In this document: piece by piece, positions 27,179 to 36,487 of the stretch
Numbering within the stretch: the stretch's first letter is position 1
Layout: every line of letters starts with the position of its first letter
Assembly (NCBI GenBank): GCA_964640655.1
Contig: CAZXFT010000014.1
Span: forward strand, 18,605 to 82,604
Reading direction: 5' to 3'
From: BJGO01 sp964640655
GTDB taxonomy: Bacteria; Bacteroidota; Bacteroidia; Chitinophagales; UBA10324
Length of the DNA stretch: 64,000 nucleotides
Program-made: the position numbers and the translations under genes
Notes under the pieces: generated by a model
Told to the model about the DNA's origin: nothing
The model's input: the letters and a program-made list of their open reading frames with translations, nothing else
Databases searched by the model: none

Positions 27179-28409
27179 TCATCTTGCCGGTGCGCCATTT
27201 AAAACTTTGCCCGTTCCAAAGGTTGATATAGTCCTGCTCGCGTCTCAACTCCATCCAGCTTGAGCAACGTTCATTGTATCTTTCAAGAAAAACAAATTCT
27301 GTTTGTGAAGGTAGATTAGTGTAAGTCCATATTTCACCGGCTTTAAACTTGTAGCACTTCTGTGGTGCTCCAAACATCAGGTACACTAACCCCGGATCAG
27401 TTTTCCAGCCTGCACGATACGTGGTAAAGAGTCTGTTAGCGAATTCAACTCGGTTGTAGTACAAGCGGATAGATTGTTTGGCTAATTGTGCCGAACCGCA
27501 ACGCGCTATCCAAAAAGAATCCAATTGTAACTTAAAATCACTTGCTTTTAACAATTTATTGTATTCATCATTTCTGCTGATATATCGTAAGGGTTCAATC
27601 AGATCTTCAGCTGTTTCAAGTTCTGGAAAATTGTTGTTATGTACTAATAACTGTAACCCAATGCTATCTATTGAGCGACGAATCTCATAAAAGCCTGTCG
27701 ACTGAAAGGTTATTGGAGTAACGGTTGAAAAATTAAAAAGGGTATCGCGTTCAGAAGGTAGTCCTGCATTCACATCCTTAAAAAAAATTGGCGCTGCCGG
27801 AGTGGGGTAGAAAGTAAATCGTTCAGCAAGCAGCGTATCCGTATTGCTGAAGTGCTGAATGAAATATGAATTGCCGGTATGCAGATAGTGTGGATGAATG
27901 ATATTTTGAAGACTGTCAGTGATTCGGTAGAAGGCACTGTTGCCCGAGTGTTCTTTATTAAAAGGTATCACCTGTTTGTAGTAAATCGTAGAGTCAGATG
28001 AATATAGTTTTATCTGAAGCCATCCTTTCTCATTTCGTTTTATCGGAAGAAATAAACTTAAAGAAGTATCCCGAATAGTATTCACTTCATACTTTGACAA
28101 AATTCTATCAATAAGCGGAGGCCAGTAAAATTTATCATTACTTCCTATATCTTTCATGGCCATGCTTTGAAGTGAAATCTTTGCAGGCAAATTTTTAGCC
28201 TCATTATATTCACTGAATTTTAGAGTGATAAACATCACGCTGCTATCGTTAGTAATATGTTGCAATACAAATGATGCCGGTAAATCGTTTGCACAGTTGT
28301 TAAAGCGACTCATCATACTTACACCACCTGCCTGTTCATAGCTTTTACAGGCTGAGATAAATAGCATGATACATGCAAGAATTAATGTGTTACTTGAATT
28401 GAAACGCAT
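27162..28409 (-). CDS. GWxTD domain-containing lipoprotein
   Basis: A 415-residue protein from the ATG at 28409, chosen because a lipoprotein signal (MRFNSSNTLILACIMLFISAC) starts there; a longer frame back to 28529 would add a charged extension and overlap the opposite promoter. GWKTDPGLVYLMFGAPQ near residue 345 is the GWxTD signature, and ELRREQDYINLWNGQSF near the end fits the family. GWxTD proteins are found in Bacteroidota and Acidobacteriota; their function is not established. It is divergent from the M43 protease gene, with 104 bp between the starts. Confidence 0.82.
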   Translation of the reverse strand: MRFNSSNTLILACIMLFISACKSYEQAGGVSMMSRFNNCANDLPASFVLQHITNDSSVMFITLKFSEYNEAKNLPAKISLQSMAMKDIGSNDKFYWPPLIDRILSKYEVNTIRDTSLSLFLPIKRNEKGWLQIKLYSSDSTIYYKQVIPFNKEHSGNSAFYRITDSLQNIIHPHYLHTGNSYFIQHFSNTDTLLAERFTFYPTPAAPIFFKDVNAGLPSERDTLFNFSTVTPITFQSTGFYEIRRSIDSIGLQLLVHNNNFPELETAEDLIEPLRYISRNDEYNKLLKASDFKLQLDSFWIARCGSAQLAKQSIRLYYNRVEFANRLFTTYRAGWKTDPGLVYLMFGAPQKCYKFKAGEIWTYTNLPSQTEFVFLERYNERCSSWMELRREQDYINLWNGQSFKWRTGKMISEQQ

Positions 28410-28513
28410 GATTTTGTTAGCGAGTAAAAATAAGTTTTGGCAGAACTCGTTGTTATTAACCCTAAAATTCACTTCACGTACTTTATTTATCTTTATCCTT
28501 GAAAATAACGTTA

Positions 28514-30085
28514 ATGAAGCGCATCTCATTCTTTATACTCACCTTATTTCTGATTCAAAATATTAATGCAGTTGCGCAAACTGAGCAACGATGTCACACC
28601 CACGAATTCCGTGAATTAGAACTGCAACAAAATCCGTCTTTATCAAATCTGATTCTGCAAAATGAAAATCAGATGCAGGATTGGATTCAGAACAATAAAA
28701 CTTATGCAAATCGCAGTATAGTTACCATTCCTGTTGTGGTGCATATTGTTTTTCCTCAGGATCAATTGTTCACCACAGTAACAGATTACGATGTGGCCAG
28801 CCAGATAGATGCCATGAACGAAGACTATCGTCGTCAGAATGTTGACGCCAATAAAACACCATCGTTATTTCAACCGGATGCATCTGATCTGGAAATACAA
28901 TTTTGTTTAGCCAAACGCACACCGGATAATCTGCCCACTACCGGAATCTTATACGAACCAAACATCATTCAGGAGTGGGATGGCTCACAGTTTAACGAGT
29001 TGAAACAATTTGCCTGGCCTAAAGAAAAGTACCTGAACATTTGGGTTTGTAAGATGGCGAACAGCGTTATCGGTTATGCAACATTCCCTACAACAACTGA
29101 AATTGATGGTGTTGTAATAGCCAGTCGTGCCTTTGGTCGTTTAAGCTCTAATCTATCCGGCAACTACAACCTCGGCCGTACCGGCACACACGAGGTAGGA
29201 CACTGGCTTAATGTGTATCACGTCAATGGAGACGACGGATCTCAATGCACCGGCAGCGATTTCTGCGACGACACCCCCAATCAAGGTTCACAGAATTATG
29301 GATGTCCTACTTTTCCTAACGCTTCCTGTAGCAACGTAAGCGATATGTTTATGAACTACCTCGACTATACGCGCGACAGCTGCATGAACTTGTTCACAAA
29401 CAATCAGAAGCAACGTATGTGGGCTACTCTCAATACCGTTCGTTCAAGTATACTTTCCTCAACGGGCTGTGTATCTGCTGTTGACAACAACGACGATATT
29501 GTTGTTTCCGGCATCCTCTATCCGTCAGGTACGGTAAACAAACGAAGCATTGCTCCACAGGTACGTATCTATAATAATGGTACCAACAACATCACGTCCT
29601 GCACATTGTATTATGGGTTTTTAGGGCAGGATATTTTTCAACATTCCTGGACCGGAAACCTTCCCTCCAAAGAATCTGAAATTGTTGTGCTGCCAAAAAT
29701 TATGGATTCGATAGGTTACTCCATTTTTATGTGCTATGCACGCAACCTTAATAATGGAGTTGTTGAATTCGATACCGTTAACAATTTTATGTCGCGCCGC
29801 ATATATGTACCTGCCGACGCTGTAAAAGATACGGTAGGCAAAAACATACTCATTTATCCGAATCCGTCTGCGGGTACCTACACTCTTAAATTCGATTCTC
29901 TGGTTGTTGACGATTATACACTTGAAATGTTTAATGTCATAGGTCAAATGATTCCGGTAGATGTGCAATACAACACACTCAATGAGTTGCAGGTTAGTTT
30001 AATGCAGGCACCACCGGGTGTTTATTTTATTCGCATCCGCAATGGCCGAAACGATTTTAGTGGTAAACTATTAAAACAGAAATAG
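28514..30085 (+). CDS. Secreted M43 (pappalysin/cytophagalysin) zinc metalloprotease with T9SS sorting domain
   Basis: A 523-residue protein from the ATG at 28514 (a TTG five codons earlier is less likely) with a signal peptide ending NAVAQ. The zinc site is HEVGHWLNVYH (His226, Glu227, His230, His236), and the Met-turn is MFMNYLDY. CTGSDFCDDTPNQ is the Cys-rich loop of cytophagalysins. A C-terminal module near 320-440 precedes the T9SS domain (IYPNPSAGTYTLKF ... GVYFIRIRNG). It is probably an extracellular or surface protease for proteins such as collagen or gelatin. A lipoprotein gene starts 3 bp downstream, suggesting a two-gene operon. Confidence 0.92.
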   Translation: MKRISFFILTLFLIQNINAVAQTEQRCHTHEFRELELQQNPSLSNLILQNENQMQDWIQNNKTYANRSIVTIPVVVHIVFPQDQLFTTVTDYDVASQIDAMNEDYRRQNVDANKTPSLFQPDASDLEIQFCLAKRTPDNLPTTGILYEPNIIQEWDGSQFNELKQFAWPKEKYLNIWVCKMANSVIGYATFPTTTEIDGVVIASRAFGRLSSNLSGNYNLGRTGTHEVGHWLNVYHVNGDDGSQCTGSDFCDDTPNQGSQNYGCPTFPNASCSNVSDMFMNYLDYTRDSCMNLFTNNQKQRMWATLNTVRSSILSSTGCVSAVDNNDDIVVSGILYPSGTVNKRSIAPQVRIYNNGTNNITSCTLYYGFLGQDIFQHSWTGNLPSKESEIVVLPKIMDSIGYSIFMCYARNLNNGVVEFDTVNNFMSRRIYVPADAVKDTVGKNILIYPNPSAGTYTLKFDSLVVDDYTLEMFNVIGQMIPVDVQYNTLNELQVSLMQAPPGVYFIRIRNGRNDFSGKLLKQK

Positions 30086-30088
30086 CAT

Positions 30089-30532
30089 ATGCGTTATCTC
30101 ATTCTCTTTGTAGTTACTGCGGCATTATGGACTTCTTGCATCAAACCACCTGACTATAGCAAGGTGCCGTCCATTACTTTTATGCGATTCAGCAATCCAA
30201 CTGTTCAGGCATTCTCCGATTCTGTACAGTTAGTGCTTTCGTTTACTGATGGCGATGGTGATATTGGTCCGCTTTCAGATAACGACACCACACTCAATCT
30301 TTTCCTCACCGACTCCCGCGACAACTCGGTTAAAAAATATCAGTTGCCTAATATTACACCTTCCGGTTCTGTCAAAGCAATTTCCGGAGAGATTACCGTA
30401 ACCATAGGACCTTTTGCATGCAAAGCCGGTGTAGACACCGATCAACTCACTTACAGCATCCGCGTTAAAGACCGTTCAGGTAATCTGAGCAACGCTGCGG
30501 TAACAAGCGCGCTTAATATCATCTGCAACTAA
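30089..30532 (+). CDS. Putative lipoprotein following the M43 protease
   Basis: A 147-residue protein with a lipobox-like WTSC (Cys17). The mature part is a small beta-sandwich-like domain. FTDGDGDIGP near residue 51 is an acidic, Asp-rich, calcium-loop-like motif common in Bacteroidota surface lipoproteins, and RVKDRSGNLSN near the end is cadherin/PKD-like. I do not recognise a named family. It lies 3 bp after the protease stop and probably shares its message. Its 3' end overlaps the convergent ABC transporter gene by 4 bp. Confidence 0.7.
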   Translation: MRYLILFVVTAALWTSCIKPPDYSKVPSITFMRFSNPTVQAFSDSVQLVLSFTDGDGDIGPLSDNDTTLNLFLTDSRDNSVKKYQLPNITPSGSVKAISGEITVTIGPFACKAGVDTDQLTYSIRVKDRSGNLSNAAVTSALNIICN

Positions 30533-32289
30533 GCATTGGCAAGTTCCTGCTTGCGTTCACCAATTTGCTGACGCCACATCGCATAGTACAAACCTTTCAT
30601 CTCCAGCAAATCGCTGTGGCGTCCACTTTCAGCCATAGTGCCTTTTTCCAAAACATATATTCTATCGGCGTGCATAATCGTACTCAAGCGATGTGCTATC
30701 AAAATAGTTATCACATTTTTATCAGCATTAATCTGCCGTATTGTGTTCGATATCTCCTCTTCGGTAATAGAATCCAGAGCCGATGTAGCTTCATCAAATA
30801 CTATCAGGTTAGGCTTACGCAATAATGCACGTGCAATGCTGAGTCTTTGTTTCTCACCACCGCTCACTTTAACGCCACCTTCACCTATGGTGGTATCCAA
30901 TCCCTTTTCTGCCCGCATCAATAAGTTATGGCATGCTGCTTTCGACAAGGCCTGCATCATTTCCTCATTGCTAACTGAAGGATTCACAAATAAAAGATTC
31001 TCGCGAATGGTGCCTGCAAACAATTGTGTTTCCTGAGTAACAAATCCAATCTGCCTGCGAAGGTCATTCAATTCAATGTCTTTACTGTTAATTTGGTTGT
31101 AGTGTATGCTGCCGCTAACCGGATGATACAGGCCCACTAACAATTTCACCAGGGTGGACTTGCCCGAACCCGATGGGCCAACAAAAGCAATGGTTTCACC
31201 GCGCTTTACTTCAAAGCTAATCTTGTCCACGGCATAACCTCTGGCACTTTGATGTTTAAACATAACGTCATCAAAAGCAATATGCTCCAGTGCCGTCAAT
31301 GTTTTGGGTTTGGCAGGAATTTTCTCCGGCTCGGTTTGCAGTATGCGTTGAAAATTCTGAAGCGATACTTCTGCTTCGCGATACACTAAGATAATATTAC
31401 CCAACTCCTGCAGTGGTCCGAAAATGAAGAAGGAATAAATAAAGAAGGTAACAAACTGACCTTTGGTCAGGTTTTCATGAAAAATCAGCATCATCATCAG
31501 AAATAATATACTGTTGCGCAGAAAATTCACAATGGTGCCTTGTATAAAGCTAATACTGCGTATATACTTCACCTTTTGAAGTTCCAGTCCTAATATTTTT
31601 ATTGTGGTATTGTTAAGTCGGCATATTTCCTGCTGGGCCAGTCCTAAACTTTTCACCAACTCAATATTGCGCAAAGACTCCGTAGTAGAACCACTCAGTG
31701 CAGTGGTTTCACCTACTATTCGCTTCTGAATAACCTTAATCTTTTTACTCAGCACCGAACTCACCATACCCAGTATCGGTATTGCCGCCAGATACAAAGG
31801 CCCTATGTACCAACTCATCATCAGCGACAAACCCATCACCCACACAATGCCAACCAGACTGGTAAAAAGGATATTCACAAAAGAAGAAATCAGCTTCTCC
31901 ACATCGGTGCGCACCTTTTGCAATATGCCTAGTGTTTCGCCGCTGCGCTGATCTTCAAACACCTGATAGGGCAGTTCCAGAGAATGCTTCAATCCGTCGG
32001 TATAAATCTGTGCTCCAAGCTTCAGCGTGATGGTATTCAGAAAATAATCCTGAAAATTTTTAGCAATGCGCGACACCATAGCTGCACCTATGGCCAGGCC
32101 TATATATTTCAGAACCTGCAGTGTATATGTTTCATAGTCGTACTCCGTATGGTGATCCAGTAACTTATCAATGATAATACCCAGAATCCAGGGGTCCATC
32201 ATACTGAACACCTGATTCACTGCCGCCAGCAAAAGAGTAATCAAAATCAGCGGCGAATAAGGCCGCAGATACTGCATCAATAATTTCAT
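30529..32289 (-). CDS. ABC-type exporter, fused permease and ATPase (MsbA/MDR-like)
   Basis: A 586-residue half-transporter. The N-terminal membrane domain (six helices, about 10-310) is followed by an ATPase domain with Walker A GPSGSGKST near residue 373, signature VSGGEKQRLS, Walker B LIVFDEATSALD and the H-loop IAHRLST. Such homodimeric exporters move lipids or drugs outward. MsbA is the best-known relative, but orthology is uncertain because no lipid A gene is adjacent. It is monocistronic and convergent with the lipoprotein gene. Confidence 0.9.
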   Translation of the reverse strand: MKLLMQYLRPYSPLILITLLLAAVNQVFSMMDPWILGIIIDKLLDHHTEYDYETYTLQVLKYIGLAIGAAMVSRIAKNFQDYFLNTITLKLGAQIYTDGLKHSLELPYQVFEDQRSGETLGILQKVRTDVEKLISSFVNILFTSLVGIVWVMGLSLMMSWYIGPLYLAAIPILGMVSSVLSKKIKVIQKRIVGETTALSGSTTESLRNIELVKSLGLAQQEICRLNNTTIKILGLELQKVKYIRSISFIQGTIVNFLRNSILFLMMMLIFHENLTKGQFVTFFIYSFFIFGPLQELGNIILVYREAEVSLQNFQRILQTEPEKIPAKPKTLTALEHIAFDDVMFKHQSARGYAVDKISFEVKRGETIAFVGPSGSGKSTLVKLLVGLYHPVSGSIHYNQINSKDIELNDLRRQIGFVTQETQLFAGTIRENLLFVNPSVSNEEMMQALSKAACHNLLMRAEKGLDTTIGEGGVKVSGGEKQRLSIARALLRKPNLIVFDEATSALDSITEEEISNTIRQINADKNVITILIAHRLSTIMHADRIYVLEKGTMAESGRHSDLLEMKGLYYAMWRQQIGERKQELANA

Positions 32290-32370
32290 AGAATACTAAT
32301 TATGTAAAATGAAGCGGCTAAGTTCATGGAAAAGTTTTTACGGGGTAAAATATTCACCGCTAATTTTTAG

Positions 32371-32443
32371 GCGTGTCCCTTCGGGCAGGGTAGTGTACTG
32401 CAAGTCCTCGCTGCGCTTCGGGCATTCAATTCTATCCCTAACG
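32371..32443. repeat. Single copy of a GC-rich intergenic palindromic-type repeat
   Basis: A GC-rich patch inside AT-rich spacer: GGCGTGTCCCTTCGGGCAGG, a second CGCTGCGCTTCGGG block, and TCTATCCCTAACGAGG. The two CTTCGGG cores and the CTATCCCTAACG tail resemble a dispersed non-coding repeat that I know from many Bacteroidota intergenic regions. Only one copy was noticed here, so the call rests on recollection of the family. It ends inside the stop region of the downstream gene. Confidence 0.4.
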
Positions 32444-33658
32444 AGGTCTTAACCGCCTGATAGCTACTTCGCCATTTAAATAAAAGCCTAATAAATAATT
32501 GCCATTCTTTGTAATCATAATACGTATTAATTTTCGGGTAGTATCATTTGAGGATTTTTCATTGTTTTCGGAAATAAGCGGATTGTAATCATGAAAATAT
32601 ATTGGTGAATAAGTTATTTCAAATGACTCATACACATTTATCATTCTGATAACTGTATCGTATTCCAATACAAGAATTGAATCGTTATAAAACCAAGGGA
32701 GTGTATATTGTATTGGTAGTTTATAAAAATTTTGTAATGTTTCTCCATCTTTATTCAGTAAAAAATAATTAGTAGTAAAATCGTACAACTTGCTTCTTTC
32801 TGACTGATATGTATATTTTTTAGCTGGTTTTCTTTCATTGTATAACATTAACTCGCCATTGGGGCTGCTTGCAATTACACGCAGATCAGACGTATTGTTT
32901 TGGTGAGTACTGTAATTCAATTCATTTTCCCATACCTCAGTTTTATAGTCCCATATATCAAGTTCTTCATCGTTTTGAGGCATAGAACGGGGAATACTTC
33001 GGTGTATATAAAGTTTTGTACCTATAATACTGATAGAGGATATGTTTTGAAGTTTTTCAGGGTCCTTAAGTTTTTTTATGGTTTTGTTATCAGCAGGATT
33101 ATAAATTTCCAAAGCAGATTCATAGGAGTCATCATCACCAAATTTATCTGAAGATTTAACTAGCTTATTTTCTTTTATATCGGTTGAATAGAATACCATG
33201 ATATTTTCCTGACTTATAATAATCGGGCTAAAAAAATTGTTATAAAATGTACGAACTACAATGCTTTTATTGTTTTCTAAATTGAACTTTAAGAGATAAA
33301 ATTTTAAATCGTAGTCTGTATTTTCATTTTGTTTTTTAAGATCCCGACCTACCGCAAACAAGATGCTATCACCGCTAAAAAACAGATTAAATAGTGTGTA
33401 GTGAGTTGCAAATTGCTGCAGTACAGATGAACTGTTTAAGTCAATTATTGAAACACTGCTATCGTTACGGCCACTTATTGCTAGTAAATTGCCACTGTTG
33501 CTATAGGCATTATAGACACTATAAAAATTGTATGGCTTTACACCGGAAATTAATTCTAAAGATTTTGTTCTGTTACTATTATTTAACTCCTGGCCATTTA
33601 CTGCATAGTTAAATATTATAATTGCTAAAAGCGATTTAAGTAAATGAATGTATGGCAT
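32438..33658 (-). CDS. Secreted protein of unknown function, possible beta-propeller
   Basis: A 406-residue protein with a signal peptide (ends AVNGQ). No catalytic motif was recognised. Several stretches look like blades of a WD40/YVTN-type propeller: NSGNLLAISGRNDSSVSIID and the later GDSILFAVGRD, IASSPNGELMLY and ITKNGNYLLGFYLNGEVAIR. It has no sorting domain, so it would stay in the periplasm unless exported otherwise. It is flanked by the repeat on one side and 176 bp of AT-rich spacer on the other. Confidence 0.65.
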   Translation of the reverse strand: MPYIHLLKSLLAIIIFNYAVNGQELNNSNRTKSLELISGVKPYNFYSVYNAYSNSGNLLAISGRNDSSVSIIDLNSSSVLQQFATHYTLFNLFFSGDSILFAVGRDLKKQNENTDYDLKFYLLKFNLENNKSIVVRTFYNNFFSPIIISQENIMVFYSTDIKENKLVKSSDKFGDDDSYESALEIYNPADNKTIKKLKDPEKLQNISSISIIGTKLYIHRSIPRSMPQNDEELDIWDYKTEVWENELNYSTHQNNTSDLRVIASSPNGELMLYNERKPAKKYTYQSERSKLYDFTTNYFLLNKDGETLQNFYKLPIQYTLPWFYNDSILVLEYDTVIRMINVYESFEITYSPIYFHDYNPLISENNEKSSNDTTRKLIRIMITKNGNYLLGFYLNGEVAIRRLRPR

Positions 33659-33834
33659 GATTATAATAATGGTAGTGAAATTATTAAGTAGATTAATACT
33701 AACATGATTAAATGAAATGTAACGAATACAGTAGCAGTCTGTTTAATAACCTATGTCATAATTGTCAGTTTTGTTGCTATTAAGACAGATATACATTAAT
33801 CAAGTGGTCTACTCATTACTAATCGCACCTTACA

Positions 33835-34347
33835 TCACTCCTCCATCCCCAGCAACCCTCTGAATGTTACTTTATTCTCAGGCTGTTTCTTCAAATTATT
33901 AATCATCATCAGCGAGCGCTCCAATCTTTTAGCACTGCTTTTCACACCATTTACATAATGAATAATAAACCGCTGCTTGCCTGCCGTCAGTTTTTCAAAT
34001 CTTCTGAAACCTTCTTCATCCTGTTGCAGCAAGGCATCCAGTTCTTCCGATACACTCATACCATACTTGCTCTCATCCTGTGTCAGTGCTATCTGCACGG
34101 CATCGCCGCGTTTCAGCTTCAGTTCGCGCAGTTTCTTATTACTGATGTTGATGTATCCGTCTCCTTCACCCAATGCCACAAATCCACCATGGAAAGTATA
34201 AACACCATTTACGGTGCACATAAACCGCTGCCGAAAGGTGCCGCCTGTTTTCTTAATAATCACAGCCGGTATATGTATGTAATGCATATTGTTCATATAC
34301 GGCAACACACCAATCACACTTTTAAACGATACAGGATTCTTTAACAC
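33835..34347 (-). CDS. DUF1905 / YdeI-OmpD-associated family protein
   Basis: A 170-residue protein. About 20-95 resembles DUF1905 (KKTGGTFRQRFMCTVNG, ISNKKLRELKLKRGDAVQI). About 100-165 resembles the YdeI/OmpD-associated domain (LDALLQQDEEGFRRFEKLTAGKQ-like helix, IHYVNGVKSSAKRLER). The pair is widespread in Bacteroidota; a link to bacteriocin resistance is known for YdeI-like proteins in other bacteria. The frame begins with GTG at 34347, three codons after an in-frame TAA; the ATG of codon 18 is an alternative. It follows the DUF6268 gene by 6 bp. Confidence 0.75.
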   Translation of the reverse strand: MLKNPVSFKSVIGVLPYMNNMHYIHIPAVIIKKTGGTFRQRFMCTVNGVYTFHGGFVALGEGDGYINISNKKLRELKLKRGDAVQIALTQDESKYGMSVSEELDALLQQDEEGFRRFEKLTAGKQRFIIHYVNGVKSSAKRLERSLMMINNLKKQPENKVTFRGLLGMEE

Positions 34348-34353
34348 AATGCC

Positions 34354-35430
34354 TTACGGACTTACTATGTTAATACTAATCAATGCATAAAAAGTATTGC
34401 CCAAGCTATTCAGCATAGCATAGGGTTGCTCACCAAAAAAGCCGCGGAAAAATTCTTTCCCCTGAGGAACATGGTCCACATCAAAACGATAATTGTATCT
34501 GAATCCGGTTTGCACACTCAGCCATATAAACTGATAGAGGGAAAATTCATACATAGTACGAAAACGCAACTCGCCGCGTCGTATCTCCAGATTGTCGAAG
34601 GTACTTGTTAAACTGTTTTGCGAATTCAATTTATAACTATTGCCTTCCAGTTCGTAACCCAGAAACAACATATTGCGCGAGTTTACTGTGCGTCGTATAT
34701 GTGCGCGTGCAGGAAATAACACTTCTGTTCCCCATTTGCGGTTTAGCGAAGTCCAGTTCCACAGTATAATGGGTAAATAGTTGAGCTCACCCACACGGTA
34801 GGTACGCGATACACCTATACCAATCATCCTACGGTCGCCGGTTTTCCAACCATATATAGCAGCGGCGCTGTAACGCAAATATTTTAATGAAGGAATACTA
34901 TTCCATCCATAATCGCCATTCAAATCGGCTGATGCCTGAGCTATGATAAAGTTTCTTTCATTCAATGGTTTGAAAATGGTAGTGTTGAGTCCGGTGCTTC
35001 GCAGTCCATGGTTGCGTAGATTATTGCTCAACAAATTTTCAATAGAGTCATTATTAATTTGATAGCGTTGTTCCAGATAATTACCTCCCAGTTGAATGAT
35101 TATGTTATTGCGAGATATCACCGGAATATTGGCCATCAATCGAAGGCCTTGAGAAAAATCAGTTTTAACCGATGATGGTTTGTAACTGTCAATACTACCT
35201 GCATTAATTTGATATGGTCCCTGAAAGTCATAACCTATACTAATCAGTTTCTGTGGACTGAGGTCAAATATCTTTGAGGTACAAAAGCGTTTAGTACCTC
35301 CGCCGGCAAAGTTCAGATTGTCGTAGTTCTCTTCTTCGTCAATAACGGGTTCTACCTTCGTACTGTCAGTTACCTGTGCAGAAACCTGCAGGGAAATAAA
35401 AACAAGTACAATCCACAAATACTGCTTCAT
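34354..35430 (-). CDS. Outer-membrane beta-barrel protein, DUF6268-like
   Basis: A 358-residue protein with a signal peptide (ends QVSAQ) and an alternating polar/hydrophobic strand pattern through to a C-terminal aromatic-rich segment (LGNTFYALISINIVSP). It resembles DUF6268-type barrels (LRLMANIPVISRNNIIIQLG, SVQTGFRYNY). The role is unknown. Its start lies 1 bp after the DUF2147 gene stop, and the lipoprotein gene at 36427 runs the same way, so the four genes from 36.4 to 33.8 kb probably form one leftward operon. Confidence 0.65.
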   Translation of the reverse strand: MKQYLWIVLVFISLQVSAQVTDSTKVEPVIDEEENYDNLNFAGGGTKRFCTSKIFDLSPQKLISIGYDFQGPYQINAGSIDSYKPSSVKTDFSQGLRLMANIPVISRNNIIIQLGGNYLEQRYQINNDSIENLLSNNLRNHGLRSTGLNTTIFKPLNERNFIIAQASADLNGDYGWNSIPSLKYLRYSAAAIYGWKTGDRRMIGIGVSRTYRVGELNYLPIILWNWTSLNRKWGTEVLFPARAHIRRTVNSRNMLFLGYELEGNSYKLNSQNSLTSTFDNLEIRRGELRFRTMYEFSLYQFIWLSVQTGFRYNYRFDVDHVPQGKEFFRGFFGEQPYAMLNSLGNTFYALISINIVSP

Positions 35431-35431
35431 A

Positions 35432-35902
35432 TTATTTTGATTTTATTTCCTGCTTGGGCATTTCCAATCGCTTCCACACATCAGTTCTTCCTAATGCCGA
35501 AACACCAATGTAACCACGTATGTCAAGTGTGTTTTTATCTTTCATCTTAATGGTGCAATTATAAGTGCTGCCATTCTCAGGGTCGTAAATAGTACCATCT
35601 TCCCAAAGTCCTTTACTTTTAAATTCAAAGTCTTTCAGCAAGCGATAACCCTTCAATGGCACTGTGCGCATACTTTCATCAGGATTGTTTTTGTCCACTT
35701 TGGGTTGCTCCGTTACCGGGTCTAAAGGCTCGCGTAGCCACACAATTTTTCCGTAGTATTTGTTTCCAACTTTTTCAATTTTAACACGTGCTTTTCCATT
35801 GCTAGGTTCCCAAACGCCTATCAGGTCGTCGCCGTCATCCTGTGCCATTGAAAATTGTGTAAATGCTGCAAGCGTAATGATTAGGGCTAATATTTTTTTC
35901 AT
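35432..35902 (-). CDS. DUF2147 family periplasmic protein
   Basis: A 156-residue protein with a signal peptide (ends FSMAQ). The mature sequence LIGVWEPSNGKARVKIEKVGN, KIVWLREPLDP and GSTYNCTIKMKDKNTLDIRGY matches DUF2147, a small lipocalin-like beta-barrel domain. GWLP-type motifs of the family are replaced by LKDFEFKSKGLWEDG. Family members may bind a small ligand in the envelope; no activity is established. It sits 9 bp after the upstream lipoprotein gene and 1 bp before the barrel gene. Confidence 0.85.
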   Translation of the reverse strand: MKKILALIITLAAFTQFSMAQDDGDDLIGVWEPSNGKARVKIEKVGNKYYGKIVWLREPLDPVTEQPKVDKNNPDESMRTVPLKGYRLLKDFEFKSKGLWEDGTIYDPENGSTYNCTIKMKDKNTLDIRGYIGVSALGRTDVWKRLEMPKQEIKSK

Positions 35903-35911
35903 TGTTCAAGT

Positions 35912-36427
35912 TTATTTTTTAATAGTTACTTCGAATGTTAAAGAGGCTTTAAAACGTACAGGCACGCTCGTATCATTTTTTACATCAGCATCTGCAATCA
36001 GATATATTGTAGGTTGTTTAAACGCATCTGCCACATCAGCTTCTGCTGCTACTGTCATATTTAGTTCGTCAAGTCCTTGCGGAACAGGATTCACTACTGC
36101 TATTTGAGTCATTTCAGTTTTATCGGAGCTCAATTGTAATACAATGCTATTCATATTATCGAAGTGCAGGCTATCCTCGTTTTGTAAAGTTGCTTTTACA
36201 AGTTTCACTTTCTTAATCTGATCTTCGGCAAGTTGTTCCAAACCAGCTGCAGCGGCTAATTGCATAGTGTGACTTAATTGTAAGGTGTTGGATCCTTCAA
36301 ATACCATATCCTCCGAAACAAATTCTACATCGTTTATTTCGTATGTAATAACGGCTTTCTCACGAACGCATCCGTTCATAAAAAATGCGATGGTAAATAA
36401 GAATAATAGACTCTTAAATGTTCTCAT
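35912..36427 (-). CDS. Hypothetical lipoprotein
   Basis: A 171-residue protein from the ATG at 36427, chosen because MRTFKSLLFLFTIAFFMNGC is a lipoprotein signal; the frame is open 19 codons further up but that extension has no signal character. The mature part is probably a beta-sandwich (ITYEINDVEFVSEDMVFEGS, FKASLTFEVTIKK). I recognise no family. It heads a likely four-gene envelope operon with DUF2147, the barrel and the DUF1905 protein. Confidence 0.6.
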   Translation of the reverse strand: MRTFKSLLFLFTIAFFMNGCVREKAVITYEINDVEFVSEDMVFEGSNTLQLSHTMQLAAAAGLEQLAEDQIKKVKLVKATLQNEDSLHFDNMNSIVLQLSSDKTEMTQIAVVNPVPQGLDELNMTVAAEADVADAFKQPTIYLIADADVKNDTSVPVRFKASLTFEVTIKK

Positions 36428-36487
36428 AAGGTGATGTTTAAATTTTTCTGTTGATGAAAATAAGGAGCAAAACCTGAACGGCAAAGT